NCBI RefSeq assembly: GCF_003201475.1
Contig: NZ_QJJK01000019.1
Span: 1 to 64,000, forward strand
Source of the DNA: Chelatococcus asaccharovorans
GTDB lineage: Bacteria; Pseudomonadota; Alphaproteobacteria; Rhizobiales; Beijerinckiaceae
Length of the DNA stretch: 64,000 nucleotides
Direction: 5' to 3'
Shown here: piece by piece, positions 33,669-43,960 of the stretch
Layout: every line of letters starts with the position of its first letter
Position numbering within the stretch: the first letter of the stretch is position 1
Program-made: the position numbers and the translations under genes
The notes under the pieces: generated by a model
What the model was told of the DNA's origin: nothing
The model's database searches: none
The model's input: the letters and a program-made list of their open reading frames with translations, nothing else

Positions 33669-34652
33669 ATGGCTGACAAGACACGATTGATCGTCGAGGG
33701 CGGAGACCCCGCCGCCGATCCCAAGGCGTTTCGGCGTGCGCTTGGTAGCTTTCCGACCGGGGTTTCCATCATTACTACGCCGGGCTTGGACGCGCCAGCC
33801 GGGGTCACCGCGAATTCCTTCGCTTCGGTATCCCTCGATCCGCCTCTGGTACTCTGGTCGATCGCGCACACCTCGCGCAGCCATGCGGCGTTCCGGCAGA
33901 GCGCGCATTTCGCAATAAACATTCTCGCCGACGATCAGGTGGGCGTCTCGCAGGCTTTCGCCAGCGCCAGCTACGACAAGTTCAGCCTGGTGGACTGGCA
34001 CAGGGGCGGGACGGGATCGCCGCTGATCGACAATGCGCTGGCCTATTTCGATTGCGTCTGCGAGGCTCGGCACGAGGGCGGCGACCACACCATCATGATA
34101 GGCCGCGTCATCGAGTTCGGGCGCTCCGAGGGAAGCCCGCTGGCTTTTTCGCAAGGGCGGTACGGGATTACTTTAGACCACCCCGAAGTGGCAGCGAAGG
34201 CGCGAGACCGAAAGTTTGAAGAACCTGGCCTCGACGAATTGCCGTTCTTGAGCCTGATCGCAAAAGCCCACTATAAGGAAGACGCCGATTTGGAGGAGCG
34301 GCGGTCGGCGGCGCGCTACACCCAGGTCGGAAGCAAAGTGCTCGCCGGCCTCTATCAGTCGGCGCCTCTGACGGCGGACGAACTCGCCAGGCGCATGTAT
34401 CTCGACCGCCGCGAAGTCGACGACTCCTTGAACGAGTTCCTGGCAGACGGCCACGTTGCAATCTTTGATGGTCACCGTTTCGCGCTGACAGAATCCGGAA
34501 AACAGCGTCGCCGTCAGATGATCGAATACTTGTCGCGCTACCAGGACGAACAGCTGGCGGATATCAACCCCGCCGATCTCATCGTCGCCACGCGCGTGCT
34601 GAAAGCGTTTCTCACCGGCCCCCATCAGGGAAAGCCCGACCTGCACATCTAG
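33669..34652 (+). CDS. NtaB-type flavin reductase
   Basis: A 327-residue protein. Residues 15-165 form a flavin reductase domain ([50 protein letters not shown]). A 150-residue C-terminal extension resembles a winged helix ([20 protein letters not shown]). This two-part layout and length match NtaB, the NADH:FMN oxidoreductase component of nitrilotriacetate monooxygenase, and its relatives. It would supply FMNH2 to an NtaA-type partner such as that encoded at 45757. It lies alone between a gene remnant and an IS5 element. Confidence 0.82.
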   Translation: MADKTRLIVEGGDPAADPKAFRRALGSFPTGVSIITTPGLDAPAGVTANSFASVSLDPPLVLWSIAHTSRSHAAFRQSAHFAINILADDQVGVSQAFASASYDKFSLVDWHRGGTGSPLIDNALAYFDCVCEARHEGGDHTIMIGRVIEFGRSEGSPLAFSQGRYGITLDHPEVAAKARDRKFEEPGLDELPFLSLIAKAHYKEDADLEERRSAARYTQVGSKVLAGLYQSAPLTADELARRMYLDRREVDDSLNEFLADGHVAIFDGHRFALTESGKQRRRQMIEYLSRYQDEQLADINPADLIVATRVLKAFLTGPHQGKPDLHI

Positions 34653-34973
34653 CTACAATACCGTTCTTTGAGAAGCCTCCCAGCCCCTATCGGGTCCACC
34701 TCTTGTTCCAAAGCGACATAGCAGTCGGTTATCGGGTAAGTGGTTCTGGTGTTCATGACGATCCTCCGCAGCCAAACTCCGCGGAAGATCGAAATCCGGC
34801 CTCCGGGGAGAACGCGCTCCCCGAGTGAGTTCCTCCGAGCCCAGACCCAGTGGGCGGGTGTCCGGTGAAATGAGGGGCACTCCACCACCCACTATGACCG
34901 TTATTTTGCTGTGCAAAGCCTTTGTCGGCAGGCGCTGTCTCGCGTGCTTCGCAGATTAATGGCGGCTAATTTC
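34653..34973. other. Intergenic stretch upstream of IS5 end
   Basis: No confident gene. A 35-codon minus-strand frame (MNTRTTYPITDCYVALEQEV at its start, 34649-34756) has GGAGG six bases before its ATG and might be a small peptide gene or the beginning of a deleted gene. Nothing else is seen. Confidence 0.3.
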
Positions 34974-35789
34974 CTAGCGTTCGTGGACAAAGGGTATCCA
35001 TAGTTTGACTGCGGCGATGGCGACGAAGCCGAGATAGGATTCCTTGGTCTTGTCGTAGCGCGTTGCGATGCGCCGACAATTCTTGAGCTTGTTGAAGAGG
35101 CGCTCGATCTGATTTCGCCATTTGTATTTGGCTTTGTCGTGTGGGATCGGATCGCGCCTGTTGCTCTTTGACGGGATGACAGCCTCGACGTTGGCGCTGG
35201 CGATCTCTTCGCGAATGGCGTCGGCGTCATAGCCCTTGTCGGCGAGGAATGCCTCGATCCGGTCGGAGACCATCCGGAACAATGGCGCAAAGCCCTGGGT
35301 GTCGTGCGTTTGCCCGGGTGTCAGAACGAAGCCGAGCGGGCGGCCTTTTCGCATCACAGCCGGCATGGAGCTTGGAGGTGAAGCCGCCGCGCGATCGGCC
35401 AAGCGCCTCGGCCTCCTGAGTCCCCTTTTTATGCCGACCGCACAATGATGGGCCCGGACAACGGTGCTATCGATCATGTCGGCGCTTCGATCCCGCTCGA
35501 CCAGTTCAGCCAGCGTTTCGAGCATCGCCTCGAACCCGCCGGTCTCGACCCATCGTCGGTAACGGCGGAAGTCGCTGTTCCATTTGCCGTATTCGTCAGG
35601 CAGATGTCGCCATTGCGCGCCCGTGCGCGCCATCCACATCATGCCCTCGAAATAACGTCGATTGTCATGAGCAGGGCGGCATCCGCGCCCCCGTTCAGCA
35701 GGAAGAAGCGGACCGATCAGCGCCCATTCCTCGTCCGTCAAACCAATCCGTTCGCCCAAGGCTGCCTCCAAATGGAAGCCTTGAATCAA
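34974..35789 (-). CDS. IS5-family DDE transposase with a compensated frameshift
   Basis: A 271-residue transposase: LTDEEWALIGPLLPAERGRG and DADAIREEIASANVEAVIPS, with a catalytic aspartate in MIDSTVVRAHH and the final region KYKWRNQIERLFNKLKNCRR. Between residues 119 and 151 the frame reads arginine-rich nonsense, whereas the -1 frame there reads the expected KKGTQEAEALGRSRGGF and KLHAGCDAK. One A is missing in an A-run after GGCAT and one extra A occurs before GGCCGC, so two shifts cancel. Activity is doubtful. Confidence 0.8.
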   Translation of the reverse strand: MIQGFHLEAALGERIGLTDEEWALIGPLLPAERGRGCRPAHDNRRYFEGMMWMARTGAQWRHLPDEYGKWNSDFRRYRRWVETGGFEAMLETLAELVERDRSADMIDSTVVRAHHCAVGIKRGLRRPRRLADRAAASPPSSMPAVMRKGRPLGFVLTPGQTHDTQGFAPLFRMVSDRIEAFLADKGYDADAIREEIASANVEAVIPSKSNRRDPIPHDKAKYKWRNQIERLFNKLKNCRRIATRYDKTKESYLGFVAIAAVKLWIPFVHER

Positions 35790-35828
35790 AACCGGATTCC
35801 TCAGTCAACCCTTGTCCATGAGCGCTAG
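34974..35828 (-). mobile_element. IS5-family element (IS427-like)
   Basis: Imperfect inverted repeats bound the element: CGTTCGTGGACAAAGGGT at the left and the inverse of CGCTCATGGACAAGGGTT at the right. Each is flanked by CTAG (34974-34977 and 35825-35828), consistent with target duplication at CTAG/TA as known for the IS427 group. The single transposase gene fills the element, its stop codon overlapping the left CTAG. Confidence 0.85.
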
Positions 35829-35900
35829 CTTGAGTGCGGGGGGTTGGCCTGCTGCCGGTTTCGTGGACACCGAGACAAGGTGTTTTGACGGAACTGGAGA

Positions 35901-36210
35901 GTGGGAATACGAAGAAGGAAGTTCAGCCGCAAGCTCAAGCTTGAGGCGGTGAGGCTGGTGAAGGGCGTTGCGGTGGCGCAGGCAGCCCGTGATCTGGATC
36001 TGCACCAGAACGTGCTGCGCAAATAAATTCGGGAACTCGGCGCCGATCCGCAGCGTGCGTTCTACCGGCCTACGGACAGATGAAGCCGGAGCAGCTTGAG
36101 ATTGACCGGCTGCGCAAGGAAGTCGCGAAGCTGAAGGCGGAGCGCGACATCCTAAAGAAGGCCGCAGCCTTCTTCGCGAGGGAAGCGATATGAGATTCGC
36201 CTTCATTGCG
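35901..36210 (+). pseudogene. IS3-family OrfA and start of OrfB, broken
   Basis: The helix-turn-helix part reads KLKLEAVRLVKGVAVAQAAR, ending in a TAA within VLRK-stop-IRELG. The leucine-zipper part resumes in another frame with EQLEIDRLRKEVAKLKAERD and ILKKAAAFFAREAI. OrfB begins MRFAFIA and is lost after a few residues. The element is truncated and carries a nonsense codon and a frameshift. Confidence 0.8.
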
Positions 36211-36363
36211 CACCGGAGCCTTACTCATCACCATCCGCGGCAAGATTGCCGCTTGCGCGAAACGCGTCGTGCCGGCCTTCTGCAGAAGGTCGGCATGACG
36301 CACGAACGGCAAAGTGAAACCGCCAACATTGAGGGGGTTAGTTCTTCATGTCGCCAAAGGGGG

Positions 36364-37320
36364 TCAATCCCCGGAGTCGCTTGACAGGAATGTCAGTTGC
36401 TTCTCCAACTCAGGGAGGGCCTGGTAGAGATCGGCGACGAGGCCGTAGTCGGCGACTTGGAAGATGGGGGCCTCCTCGTCCTTGTTGATGGCGACGATGA
36501 TCTTGGAGTCCTTCATGCCGGCGAGATGCTGGATCGCGCCGGAGATGCCGACTGCAATGTAGAGCTGCGGCGCCACCACTTTGCCGGTCTGCCCCACCTG
36601 CCAGTCGTTCGGCGCGTAGCCGGCATCGACCGCCGCGCGCGAGGCGCCAATGGCCGCGCCCAGCTTGTCCGCAACCGGCTCGATATATTTGGTGAAGTTC
36701 TCGCGGCTCTGCATGGCGCGGCCGCCGGAGATGATGATCTTGGCCGAAGCGAGCTCAGGCCGCTCGCTCTTGGAGAGCTCCTCGCCGACAAAGCTCGAGA
36801 TAGCCGGCGCCTCCGCCACCTTCGCCTCCTCGATTGGCGCATTGCCGCCCTCGCCTGTCGCTGGGAAGGCGGCAGTGCGCACTGTAACCACCTTCTTCTT
36901 ATCCTTCGACTTCACCGTCTGAATGGCGTTACCGGCATAGATTGTCCGCTCAAAGGTGTCGGGCCCGTCGACCTTGAGGATGTCGGAGATCTGCATAACG
37001 TCAAGGAGCGCGGCGACGCGGGGCATGAAGTTCTTGCCCGAGGTGGTCGCCGCCGCGATGATCGCGTCATACGGTTCGGCGAGCGACAAGATGAGCGCGG
37101 CAAGCGGCTCGGCGAGCGCATGCTCGTAAGCGGCATCGTCGACAACGAGGACCTTGCCGACGCCGTCGAGCTTGGCGGCCGCTTCGGCCGCCGGCTGGCA
37201 GTCCATGCCCGCAACGAGGATATGCACGTTGCCGCCCATCGCCTTCGCGGCCGTGAGCGTCTTATTGGTCGCGTCCTTGAGCGTCGTGTTGTCGTGCTCG
37301 GCAATCAAAAGCGTGGTCAT
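36364..37320 (-). CDS. etfA: Electron transfer flavoprotein alpha subunit
   Basis: A 318-residue ETF alpha subunit: an N-terminal domain ([20 protein letters not shown]) and the conserved C-terminal FAD-binding part with [52 protein letters not shown] and [20 protein letters not shown]. With EtfB it carries electrons from flavin dehydrogenases to the quinone pool through ETF-QO. Its start overlaps the etfB stop by one base. The gene lies just downstream of a GcvT-family dehydrogenase, which is the probable electron donor. Confidence 0.95.
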   Translation of the reverse strand: MTTLLIAEHDNTTLKDATNKTLTAAKAMGGNVHILVAGMDCQPAAEAAAKLDGVGKVLVVDDAAYEHALAEPLAALILSLAEPYDAIIAAATTSGKNFMPRVAALLDVMQISDILKVDGPDTFERTIYAGNAIQTVKSKDKKKVVTVRTAAFPATGEGGNAPIEEAKVAEAPAISSFVGEELSKSERPELASAKIIISGGRAMQSRENFTKYIEPVADKLGAAIGASRAAVDAGYAPNDWQVGQTGKVVAPQLYIAVGISGAIQHLAGMKDSKIIVAINKDEEAPIFQVADYGLVADLYQALPELEKQLTFLSSDSGD

Positions 37321-38072
37321 CAGAAGACTCCGGCTTCGTTCTTGAGTTTACCGACAAGATCGGCGACGCACGCAACCTTTACCCCCGCCTGCCGCTTCGG
37401 CGGTTCCGTGGTCTTGACCACTTCAAGGCGCGGCGCGACATCGACGCCGTAATCGCCCGGCACCTTCTCGTCGACCGGCTTCTTCTTCGCCTTCATGATG
37501 TTCGGCAGCGACGCATAACGCGGCTCGTTGAGGCGCAGATCGGTGGTGACGATCGCCGGCTTGTTGAGCTTCACCGTCTGTAAGCCCCCGTCAACCTCTC
37601 GGGTGACCAGGAACGCACTGTCCTCGACGGCGATCTTCGAGGCAAAGGTGCCCTGTGGCCAGCCGAGCAATGCCGCCAGCATCTGTCCGGTCTGGTTGCA
37701 ATCGTCGTCAATCGCCTGCTTGCCCAGTATCACAAGGCCCGGTTGCACCGCCTCGACCACACCCTTAAGGATCTTCGCCACTGCAAGCGGTTCTACCGCG
37801 CTCTCGACCTTTACCAGGATCCCGCGGTCGGCGCCCATGGCGAGCGCGGTGCGGATCGTCTCCTGCGCCTGCTGCGGCCCGATCGAGACGATCACCACGT
37901 CGCTCGCCTTGCCGGCCTCCTTCAGGCGCAAAGCTTCCTCGACCGCGATCTCGTCAAACGGGTTCATCGACATCTTCACATTCGAAAGCTCAACCCCCGA
38001 ACCGTCCGACTTCACCCGGACCTTCACATTGGAATCCACCACCCGCTTCACGGGCACGAGCACTTTCATCAA
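37320..38072 (-). CDS. etfB: Electron transfer flavoprotein beta subunit
   Basis: A 250-residue ETF beta subunit with [20 protein letters not shown] at the start, [20 protein letters not shown], the signature [20 protein letters not shown], and [20 protein letters not shown] near the end. It binds AMP and forms a heterodimer with EtfA. As a plasmid-borne second ETF pair it may serve a dedicated amine dehydrogenase rather than fatty acid oxidation. Confidence 0.95.
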   Translation of the reverse strand: MMKVLVPVKRVVDSNVKVRVKSDGSGVELSNVKMSMNPFDEIAVEEALRLKEAGKASDVVIVSIGPQQAQETIRTALAMGADRGILVKVESAVEPLAVAKILKGVVEAVQPGLVILGKQAIDDDCNQTGQMLAALLGWPQGTFASKIAVEDSAFLVTREVDGGLQTVKLNKPAIVTTDLRLNEPRYASLPNIMKAKKKPVDEKVPGDYGVDVAPRLEVVKTTEPPKRQAGVKVACVADLVGKLKNEAGVF

Positions 38073-38412
38073 AATACTAACTCCCGTTCCGATACGAAAA
38101 CTCGCTTACAACCAGTTGTTCTAGCGTTAGCGGCGAGATCTTTAGCCACCAATCAACGTTGCCGAAGGCAGCTGTGTGGCGTCAAAATTCGGAATCATCC
38201 GTTATGCCTTAGAGTCTGCGTCGAAACTCATGATGGAGGAGCTAAGCGCCGCGTGAGCGGCGTCACGGTGCGGCGTAAATGAAAGCTTTGGCTTCCAAAT
38301 AGGCTTTGACAACCGCCTGGCACCCGCCACGAAGCCCCGGCTATTGATCCCCACGTTGACACGCGTCGACAATACGAACATGTCCGGACGGAGCATTGTC
38401 ATGATCTCCTCT
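38073..38412. other. Gap between the GcvT-family dehydrogenase and etfB
   Basis: A possible 64-residue protein (38202-38396, minus strand, MLRPDMFVLSTRVNVGINSR at its start) has AGGAG nine bases before its ATG and would lie in the same transcript. I do not recognise it and it may be a truncated gene. The remaining 130 bases up to etfB probably hold its ribosome binding site and perhaps a promoter. Confidence 0.3.
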
Positions 38413-40794
38413 TCAGCTACTGACACGCAGGCTCTCTGGATCATGCGGGGTACGCTCCAGAATACTTACGGGTAGTCTGTTGCCTCGCACCAAGCAGTTG
38501 ATCGTCTTGCCACCCCGCACCAAATCATCCTTCACGGATGCAAACGCGATGCCCGAACCTACGGACGGCCCATAGGTCGACGAATGGACGAATCCAACCA
38601 CGTCATTGCCGTCGAACAAGAGATCGCCAATTTCGGGGGGAGATCCATCGAGATCGAACGATATGTGGACGAGGCGATAGGGCACGGGCCGTGCCGTATC
38701 AAGGATCGCGCGGCGACCAATGAAGCCTTCCTTACTCGGATCGACGAAGCGGCTGAGGCCAGCTGAAGTTGCTGTCTGACTTGTGTTGAAGTCTGCGCCC
38801 CAGATTGGCCACCCGGCCTCGAGCCGCAGGGTGTCGTACGCCTTAAATCCAAAATCAACTATTTGGAATTCCTCGCCCGCGGCCGCAAGCGCTTCGTAGA
38901 TACCTATCTGATATTCGAGAGGGTGGTGAAGCTCCCATCCAAGCTCGCCGACCATATTGAAGCGCAATGCGCGCGCGCGACCGAACGCAATATCGATATC
39001 TGCAACCGTCAACCAAGGGAAATCGTCATTGGACAATTTCGCTTCGCTCACTTTGGCGAGCACTTCGCGGGCTCTTGGCCCTGACAACAGCAGCGCTCCA
39101 TAGCGACCGGTGACATTCTCAAGCTGTACGCTTCCGTCCCTCGGTAATTGTTCATTCATCCAAGAGTAATGGTGCAGCTCCGCTTGCGGAGCAGCAGTCA
39201 AATAGAAGCGATTAGGCTCAACGCGCGCGATTGTCGTGAAGCACATCACTTGACCGCGCTCATTCAGCATGGGTGTGGAAACAATACTCCCGACGGCGGG
39301 GAGACGACGGGCGCAGAGCCGATCAAGAAAGGTACTGGCGGCCGGTCCAGATACTTCATACTTCGCAAGCGCCGTGAGATCGAGAATGCCAACGCTTTTG
39401 CGCACATCTAGTGCTTCGGCGCGCGCCTCCTCGACGCCGTTTGAACGCGCATTGCCTCGCGAGAACCACATAGGCGTTTCCCACCCAAGCTGGGCTGAGA
39501 AATGCGCCCCTTTAGCCTTGAGGCGATCGTAAAGCGCGCTAGCCCGCGCAGGCCGACCCGCTAACCGTTCCCCTGAGAGATCAACAGTTCCGAAGACATG
39601 CGCTTCGCTCAGCATGGCGCGAATAAACCGCTTGTTGGCGTAGCAGCCGAAGCGACTCGCATACAGCATAGAGACGTCGACGCTCGGACTGCCTTCGATC
39701 AGCCATTCGGCGGCGACATGCCCCAGTGCGGCTGCCTGGCTAATGCCGTTGGCGAATCCCGCCGATATGTGAACGTTTCGCAGTCCAGGTATGGGACCAA
39801 TCAGGCCCTGCAAATCGGGGGTTCGACTCGTTGGACCACAGATCTCGGTCTTAATCCCAACCCGGCCGAGCGCAGGAACGCGCGCCATTGCGGATTCGAG
39901 ACTATGAGCGCCCCGTTCGAGATCCACCGGAAAAAGCTCTTGACCAAAGTCGTCAGGAATTCCGTCGAGGAAGCAGTACGGTGTATGCGGCTCGTGCACG
40001 CCAATGAGCAAACCATTACGCTCCTGGCGAACATAGAACGGGACCGCGAAGTCGCGCAGCATCGGCACCTTGCGATCAAGTTGCCTGAGCTCCGGCACCT
40101 CATCGGTGACAAGGTATTGACGTTCGGTCGGCACAATTGGAATGTGTGCACCCGCCATGCGCGCAACGACCGGCGACCAAAAGCCAGCGGCAATCACCAC
40201 GTACTCGGTGATGATATCGCCTTTGTCAGTGCCGACCTTCCATTCCCCATTCAACTGCTCGGTAAGACCAGTAACTTTGGTATGACGATAGATCTCCGCG
40301 CCCTTGGCGCGCGATGCGCGAGCGAAAGCGTGGGTCGTCATGCTCGGATCAAGCACCCCCTCGTCAGGTACGTAGGCTGCGCCAAGAATACCGTCGAGTT
40401 CCATCAGGGGATGCAGCTTCTTAATCTCGTCCGGCCCGATCATGTGATAATCAATGCCGACCGCTCGGGCGCTTTCCGTGCGGCTCGCATATCGCTCAAG
40501 CAGATCATTTGTTTTTGCGATCAGGATTGATCCCGTGCGGGTCCAACCGAGATGCTCGCCCGTCTCGTTCTCCATTTCGCGATAGAGCTTATAAGCGAGC
40601 ACATTGAACTGGTTGACGGCTCGATTACCGTCAGCAAGAGAGACGTTTCCAGCAGCGTGCCAAGTCGTTCCCGCGGTGAGGTCCATGCGCTCGATCAGCA
40701 CCACATCCGTCCAACCGTTCTTGGCCAAGTAGTAGAGGATGCTACAACCGATGACACCTCCGCCGATCACGACGACACGGGCATGACTCTTCAT
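38413..40794 (-). CDS. GcvT-family FAD dehydrogenase (dimethylglycine/sarcosine dehydrogenase type)
   Basis: A 793-residue enzyme with the DMGDH layout: an N-terminal FAD-binding DAO domain (VVVIGGGVIGCSILYYLAKN at residues 7-26, and TTWHAAGN, whose histidine 46 is the usual covalent FAD attachment site), an FAO_M linker, and a C-terminal folate-binding GcvT domain (SVGILDLTALAKYEVSGPAA onward). Relatives oxidatively remove N-methyl or N-carboxymethyl groups from glycine derivatives and pass electrons to ETF. etfBA lie downstream on the same strand. The start at 40794 is chosen for GGGAG seven bases upstream. Substrate not known. Confidence 0.85.
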   Translation of the reverse strand: MKSHARVVVIGGGVIGCSILYYLAKNGWTDVVLIERMDLTAGTTWHAAGNVSLADGNRAVNQFNVLAYKLYREMENETGEHLGWTRTGSILIAKTNDLLERYASRTESARAVGIDYHMIGPDEIKKLHPLMELDGILGAAYVPDEGVLDPSMTTHAFARASRAKGAEIYRHTKVTGLTEQLNGEWKVGTDKGDIITEYVVIAAGFWSPVVARMAGAHIPIVPTERQYLVTDEVPELRQLDRKVPMLRDFAVPFYVRQERNGLLIGVHEPHTPYCFLDGIPDDFGQELFPVDLERGAHSLESAMARVPALGRVGIKTEICGPTSRTPDLQGLIGPIPGLRNVHISAGFANGISQAAALGHVAAEWLIEGSPSVDVSMLYASRFGCYANKRFIRAMLSEAHVFGTVDLSGERLAGRPARASALYDRLKAKGAHFSAQLGWETPMWFSRGNARSNGVEEARAEALDVRKSVGILDLTALAKYEVSGPAASTFLDRLCARRLPAVGSIVSTPMLNERGQVMCFTTIARVEPNRFYLTAAPQAELHHYSWMNEQLPRDGSVQLENVTGRYGALLLSGPRAREVLAKVSEAKLSNDDFPWLTVADIDIAFGRARALRFNMVGELGWELHHPLEYQIGIYEALAAAGEEFQIVDFGFKAYDTLRLEAGWPIWGADFNTSQTATSAGLSRFVDPSKEGFIGRRAILDTARPVPYRLVHISFDLDGSPPEIGDLLFDGNDVVGFVHSSTYGPSVGSGIAFASVKDDLVRGGKTINCLVRGNRLPVSILERTPHDPESLRVSS

Positions 40795-41154
40795 CTGGAT
40801 ACTCCCAATCATTTTGAAGACTCTTCGCCGGCGGCGAGAAGAACAGTTGCATACGCGGACATGCCGACGCGCACCCGCCCAAGCAGCGTCAGGAATTCAC
40901 CCTGCAAAAAATTGACAGATCGACATCTGCAAGCGTGCTCGCGCGAGAGCCTGTATAGGCCTTAGCACCGCGATCAAGCCGAATGATCGACTCGACCCCT
41001 TGGCAAGAAAGTGATCTACCCAACCGACAGCTCCTTGTACGCGCCTTCGACCGGCCACTGGCGGGAGAATGGCAGAAGTGCCGCTCGACCGCAATACAAA
41101 AGTGTAGACAGCACGACACACAAACAAATCGGCAGGCCTTTTATGTCGCTGCCG
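40795..41154. other. Upstream region of the GcvT-family gene, no gene seen
   Basis: The promoter of the GcvT-family gene should lie here. Minus-strand frames of about 76 codons exist but have no recognisable features. The composition becomes mixed toward the insertion-sequence remnants on the right. Confidence 0.35.
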
Positions 41155-41910
41155 CGTGGCCGCGTCGCCTCCTGCAACAATCGCCGGGCAATCGGCGCCG
41201 CATCGAGCGTCTCCCAGCGTCTGCTGCCGGGGCAGACCCTCGACAGCTTCGAGTTCGAGGCCGTGCGATGATCTCCAAGGCGCAGGTCATGGCCATCACC
41301 GACGGCGACGGCTGGCTCGAAAAGGGCGCCAACCTTCCGGGGGAGAGCCATCTCTCCGCAGCTGCGCGCCAGAATGCTTGCTGGCGGCTGCTTTCGGGTG
41401 ACGACTGGCGCGTCTGCCGGACCGTCGGGCCTGTTCCTTCGTGGTGCCGATCGCAAGATGATCCGCTACCAGTCGGGCAGTCCGGCGAAGACCGAACTGC
41501 GCTGTCGGCTAGGCTCGACCATTCTGTGCTCTATGCGCGTTCCACGGCTGTTCGAGGATCTGTCGCTCGCCCGTTTCGATGGCCGCTTTCCCCGCCTCTT
41601 CGACAAGCTCACCCGCGAGCAACTGCTCATTCTCAACGACTTCGGAACCCACAGCCTCACCGACCAGCAGCGCTTCCAGCTGTTCGAAATCGTCGAGAAA
41701 CCGCTATCGGGGCAATCCACCCTGATCACTGCCCAATTCCCGGTGGCCAAGTGGCATGACCTGATCGCAGACCCCACTGTCGCCGACGCCATTCTCGACC
41801 GGGTCGTTCACAATGCACACCGCAGCGCACTTCAGGGCGACAGCATGCGAAAGAAAAAAGCAGCGCCCCTCTTGACCGGCAGCGAAAACGGCGAAATCAA
41901 TCACCAATGA
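41155..41910 (+). pseudogene. Composite remnant of two IS21-family IstB genes
   Basis: The first part (to about 41400) resembles one IstB type ([30 protein letters not shown]) but its Walker A loop is deleted, reading [12 protein letters not shown]. The second part (from about 41440) follows another type: [60 protein letters not shown] and [20 protein letters not shown]. The two do not belong to one protein. Non-functional. Confidence 0.7.
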
Positions 41911-41939
41911 CGACAATCAGGCACACGAGGACCATCGCC

Positions 41940-42000
41940 GCCAAGCTGTCCGCAACTTAGTGAAACTACTGTCCGCGACTTAGCGGAATCCCTGTCCGGC
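41940..42000. repeat. IS21-type terminal repeats
   Basis: CTGTCCGCAACTTAGTGAA is followed directly by CTGTCCGCGACTTAGCGGAA, two near-identical units just downstream of the IstB remnant. Repeated terminal units of this sort mark the ends of IS21-family elements. This is the right end of the decayed element. Confidence 0.6.
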
Positions 42001-42199
42001 TTTTGCAAAATACGCAGTTCGTCCTGCTGCGGCGGGAGGGCTACCCGTCGGGGATCAACCTCTTCCGAGAGGAAGGGACGCTTCGCAAGCGCCGGGCCCG
42101 GCGACGAGCGGTTGGCACGCGAGCGAAAATGTTGGGTGGATCGCGGTAGACGTTCGACGAGCCGCCGAACATCGAAAGTGCGGCCCTCCCTCTCCCTTC

Positions 42200-42590
42200 T
42201 CCTCAGGAATGCTGCGCGAATGCGCGCCGTATCGGGCGCGCACGAAGGGCAAGACGGAGAGCGGCGTCGTGAAGAAGAACGCGATTGCGGGGCATTCTTT
42301 CACGAGCTGGGCGGCCTTCGAGACGGATCTCGCCCGGTAGGATTGCCGATTGCGCCGTGCCATGCCGACATGGGCAATTAGCTGGTGATGATGGTTGAAC
42401 GACGCCCGTAGCGATCCTTGAGGAATTCGAGGAGGTCATGACAGGCTTGGTCGTCGAGCGGCTCCAGGCCCCAATCGTCGAGGATCAGCAGTTGCACACT
42501 GCCGTGCTTGCGCAGCAGGCGGGATAGCGACCACACGGCGCGATCAGGAACAACGTCCCGGCCGCGCTCATGAAATCGGCCCACGCAGCC
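42200..42590. pseudogene. IS21-family istA and istB scraps in opposite orientations
   Basis: On the plus strand at about 42215-42345 the residues KKNAIAGHSFTSWAAFETDL are a piece of IstA. On the minus strand at 42378-42520 [20 protein letters not shown] and [15 protein letters not shown] are a piece of IstB Walker B region. They face each other and are separated by a few bases, so at least one inversion or deletion has occurred. Confidence 0.65.
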
Positions 42591-42906
42591 ATCCCGTGTT
42601 GCTGATCAAGGCCGGACTCTAGCGCCAGCCGAGAGCGCATTGGGGAGCGGTCCATCCGCCGGCAGGGTAACCTATAGGCGAGGACAAATCGGGGAGCACG
42701 TTACTCAGGCAGCCGGCTATGCCCCCCCGAGGAAGTCGACCCTGCTCTAGATGCCATTGAACGCATTCGCCGCCGCAACTTTCCTCAAAACGGTAGACTA
42801 CCATCGGCGGAATGGGTGATCATCGAGATTGCGTCAGAGCCCTGTTTCAATGCTGTTGACAGTGGGCACGCGATGCCTCGCTGCGCAGCCAACTGCTTCG
42901 TTGCGA
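42591..42906. other. Gene-free stretch downstream of the GntR gene
   Basis: Only short open frames without recognisable features are present. No terminator with a clear T-run is visible after the GntR stop at 42907. Confidence 0.35.
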
Positions 42907-43623
42907 TCACTCTGCAGCAATCGTAGGGTCATCCTCACCGATACTACTGATTTCGTTCGCCCCTGCGAATATCTCGCCATAGCCGATTTTGATGATTTCA
43001 ACGATCTGTTGATAGCGGCGGCGTATATGACTTTCCATCAACCGGCCAGCCTCATCTGGGGCCCGTGAAGCGATAGCGCGCGCAATTGCAATGTGTTCCT
43101 CGCGCGAATTGCGCCGCGTACGCCTATCGATCCAACGCGCAAAATGAATCCGATTATTCACGCCGCGCAACACGTTGACGAGTTCCGGATTGCCGGTCAA
43201 CTCCGCAATCTTAATGTGGAAGGTCTCATCTTGACGGAGCAATTCAAGTTCATTGTCCAGCTCTTCCTCCGCAGACACCATTTGCATTAAGCCTTCCAGA
43301 GCCTCATCGCTTGCTCGTTCTGCTGCCAGTCTGCTGGATTGGATCTCTAGTGAACAGCGCAAATCGTAGAGGTGATATACCTCCTCGGGGTCCAGAGACC
43401 GGCGGAAGAAACCGAGGTTGGGCTTCACCACAAGGAATCCCTCCGCCACCAGCCGATTAAGGGCTTCCCTCAACGGAGTGCGGCTGACGTTCAGTTTCGC
43501 CGCAAGTTCTACCTCATTGATTCGTTCACCTGGCTTCAAGGCATAAGTGATCGCCATCTGTTGGACACGATCATAAACTCGGCTAGCGGATCGGACCAGT
43601 TGTTGCTTAGCTTCAGTTTTCAA
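42907..43623 (-). CDS. GntR-family regulator (FCD subfamily)
   Basis: A 238-residue regulator with an N-terminal winged helix (ALKPGERINEVELAAKLNVS, RTPLREALNRLVAEGFLVVK) and a C-terminal FCD effector domain (DLRCSLEIQSSRLAAERASD, EELDNELELLRQDETFHIKI, RASRAPDEAGRLMESHI-like segment near the end). FCD regulators often respond to organic or amino acids and control neighbouring catabolic genes. Nearby candidate targets are the NtaA monooxygenase at 45757 and the decayed oxidase. A second, broken GntR gene of the same type lies at 47345-47965. Confidence 0.9.
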   Translation of the reverse strand: MKTEAKQQLVRSASRVYDRVQQMAITYALKPGERINEVELAAKLNVSRTPLREALNRLVAEGFLVVKPNLGFFRRSLDPEEVYHLYDLRCSLEIQSSRLAAERASDEALEGLMQMVSAEEELDNELELLRQDETFHIKIAELTGNPELVNVLRGVNNRIHFARWIDRRTRRNSREEHIAIARAIASRAPDEAGRLMESHIRRRYQQIVEIIKIGYGEIFAGANEISSIGEDDPTIAAE

Positions 43624-43819
43624 GCGTTCCTCGCAACCTGCTAATTAGGAATCAGAACGGCATAGGGAATTGTAGGATATCCAGTGGATCGCTTTGTGTA
43701 CAGATGGAGGAGATTAATCTTTTGGCAATGACCTGATATGGTGGACGGCCTCCGCTCCCGGAATCGCAATGTGCCAAAGTGTGGCTGTCGAAAGTCACAT
43801 GAGGGAGAACCGTCCATGG

Positions 43820-43960
43820 AAAGGGTTAGCCCAATCAGCCTGGATATCGCCTCACATTTCCGATTAGCGCATCGCCAGCGGCTCAGCAGGAGCTTCACTG
43901 TCACCGGCTTGCCCTGGACCGGCAGATCCTGGAGGCTACGGTTGACCAGCCTGCGCCGGC
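43820..43960 (-). pseudogene. ISL3-family transposase fragment
   Basis: On the minus strand the residues LVNRSLQDLPVQGKPVTVKL and LLSRWRCANRKCEAIS match the N-terminal zinc-finger part of ISL3 transposases (typical RQLRDLPVQG and RWRC-NP-C). The remainder is missing. It interrupts the HcnB-like remnant at about 43955. Confidence 0.65.

Noticed and set aside
36397-37452. A 351-codon plus-strand open frame
   Set aside because: Antisense of etfA and etfB, which are unmistakable.
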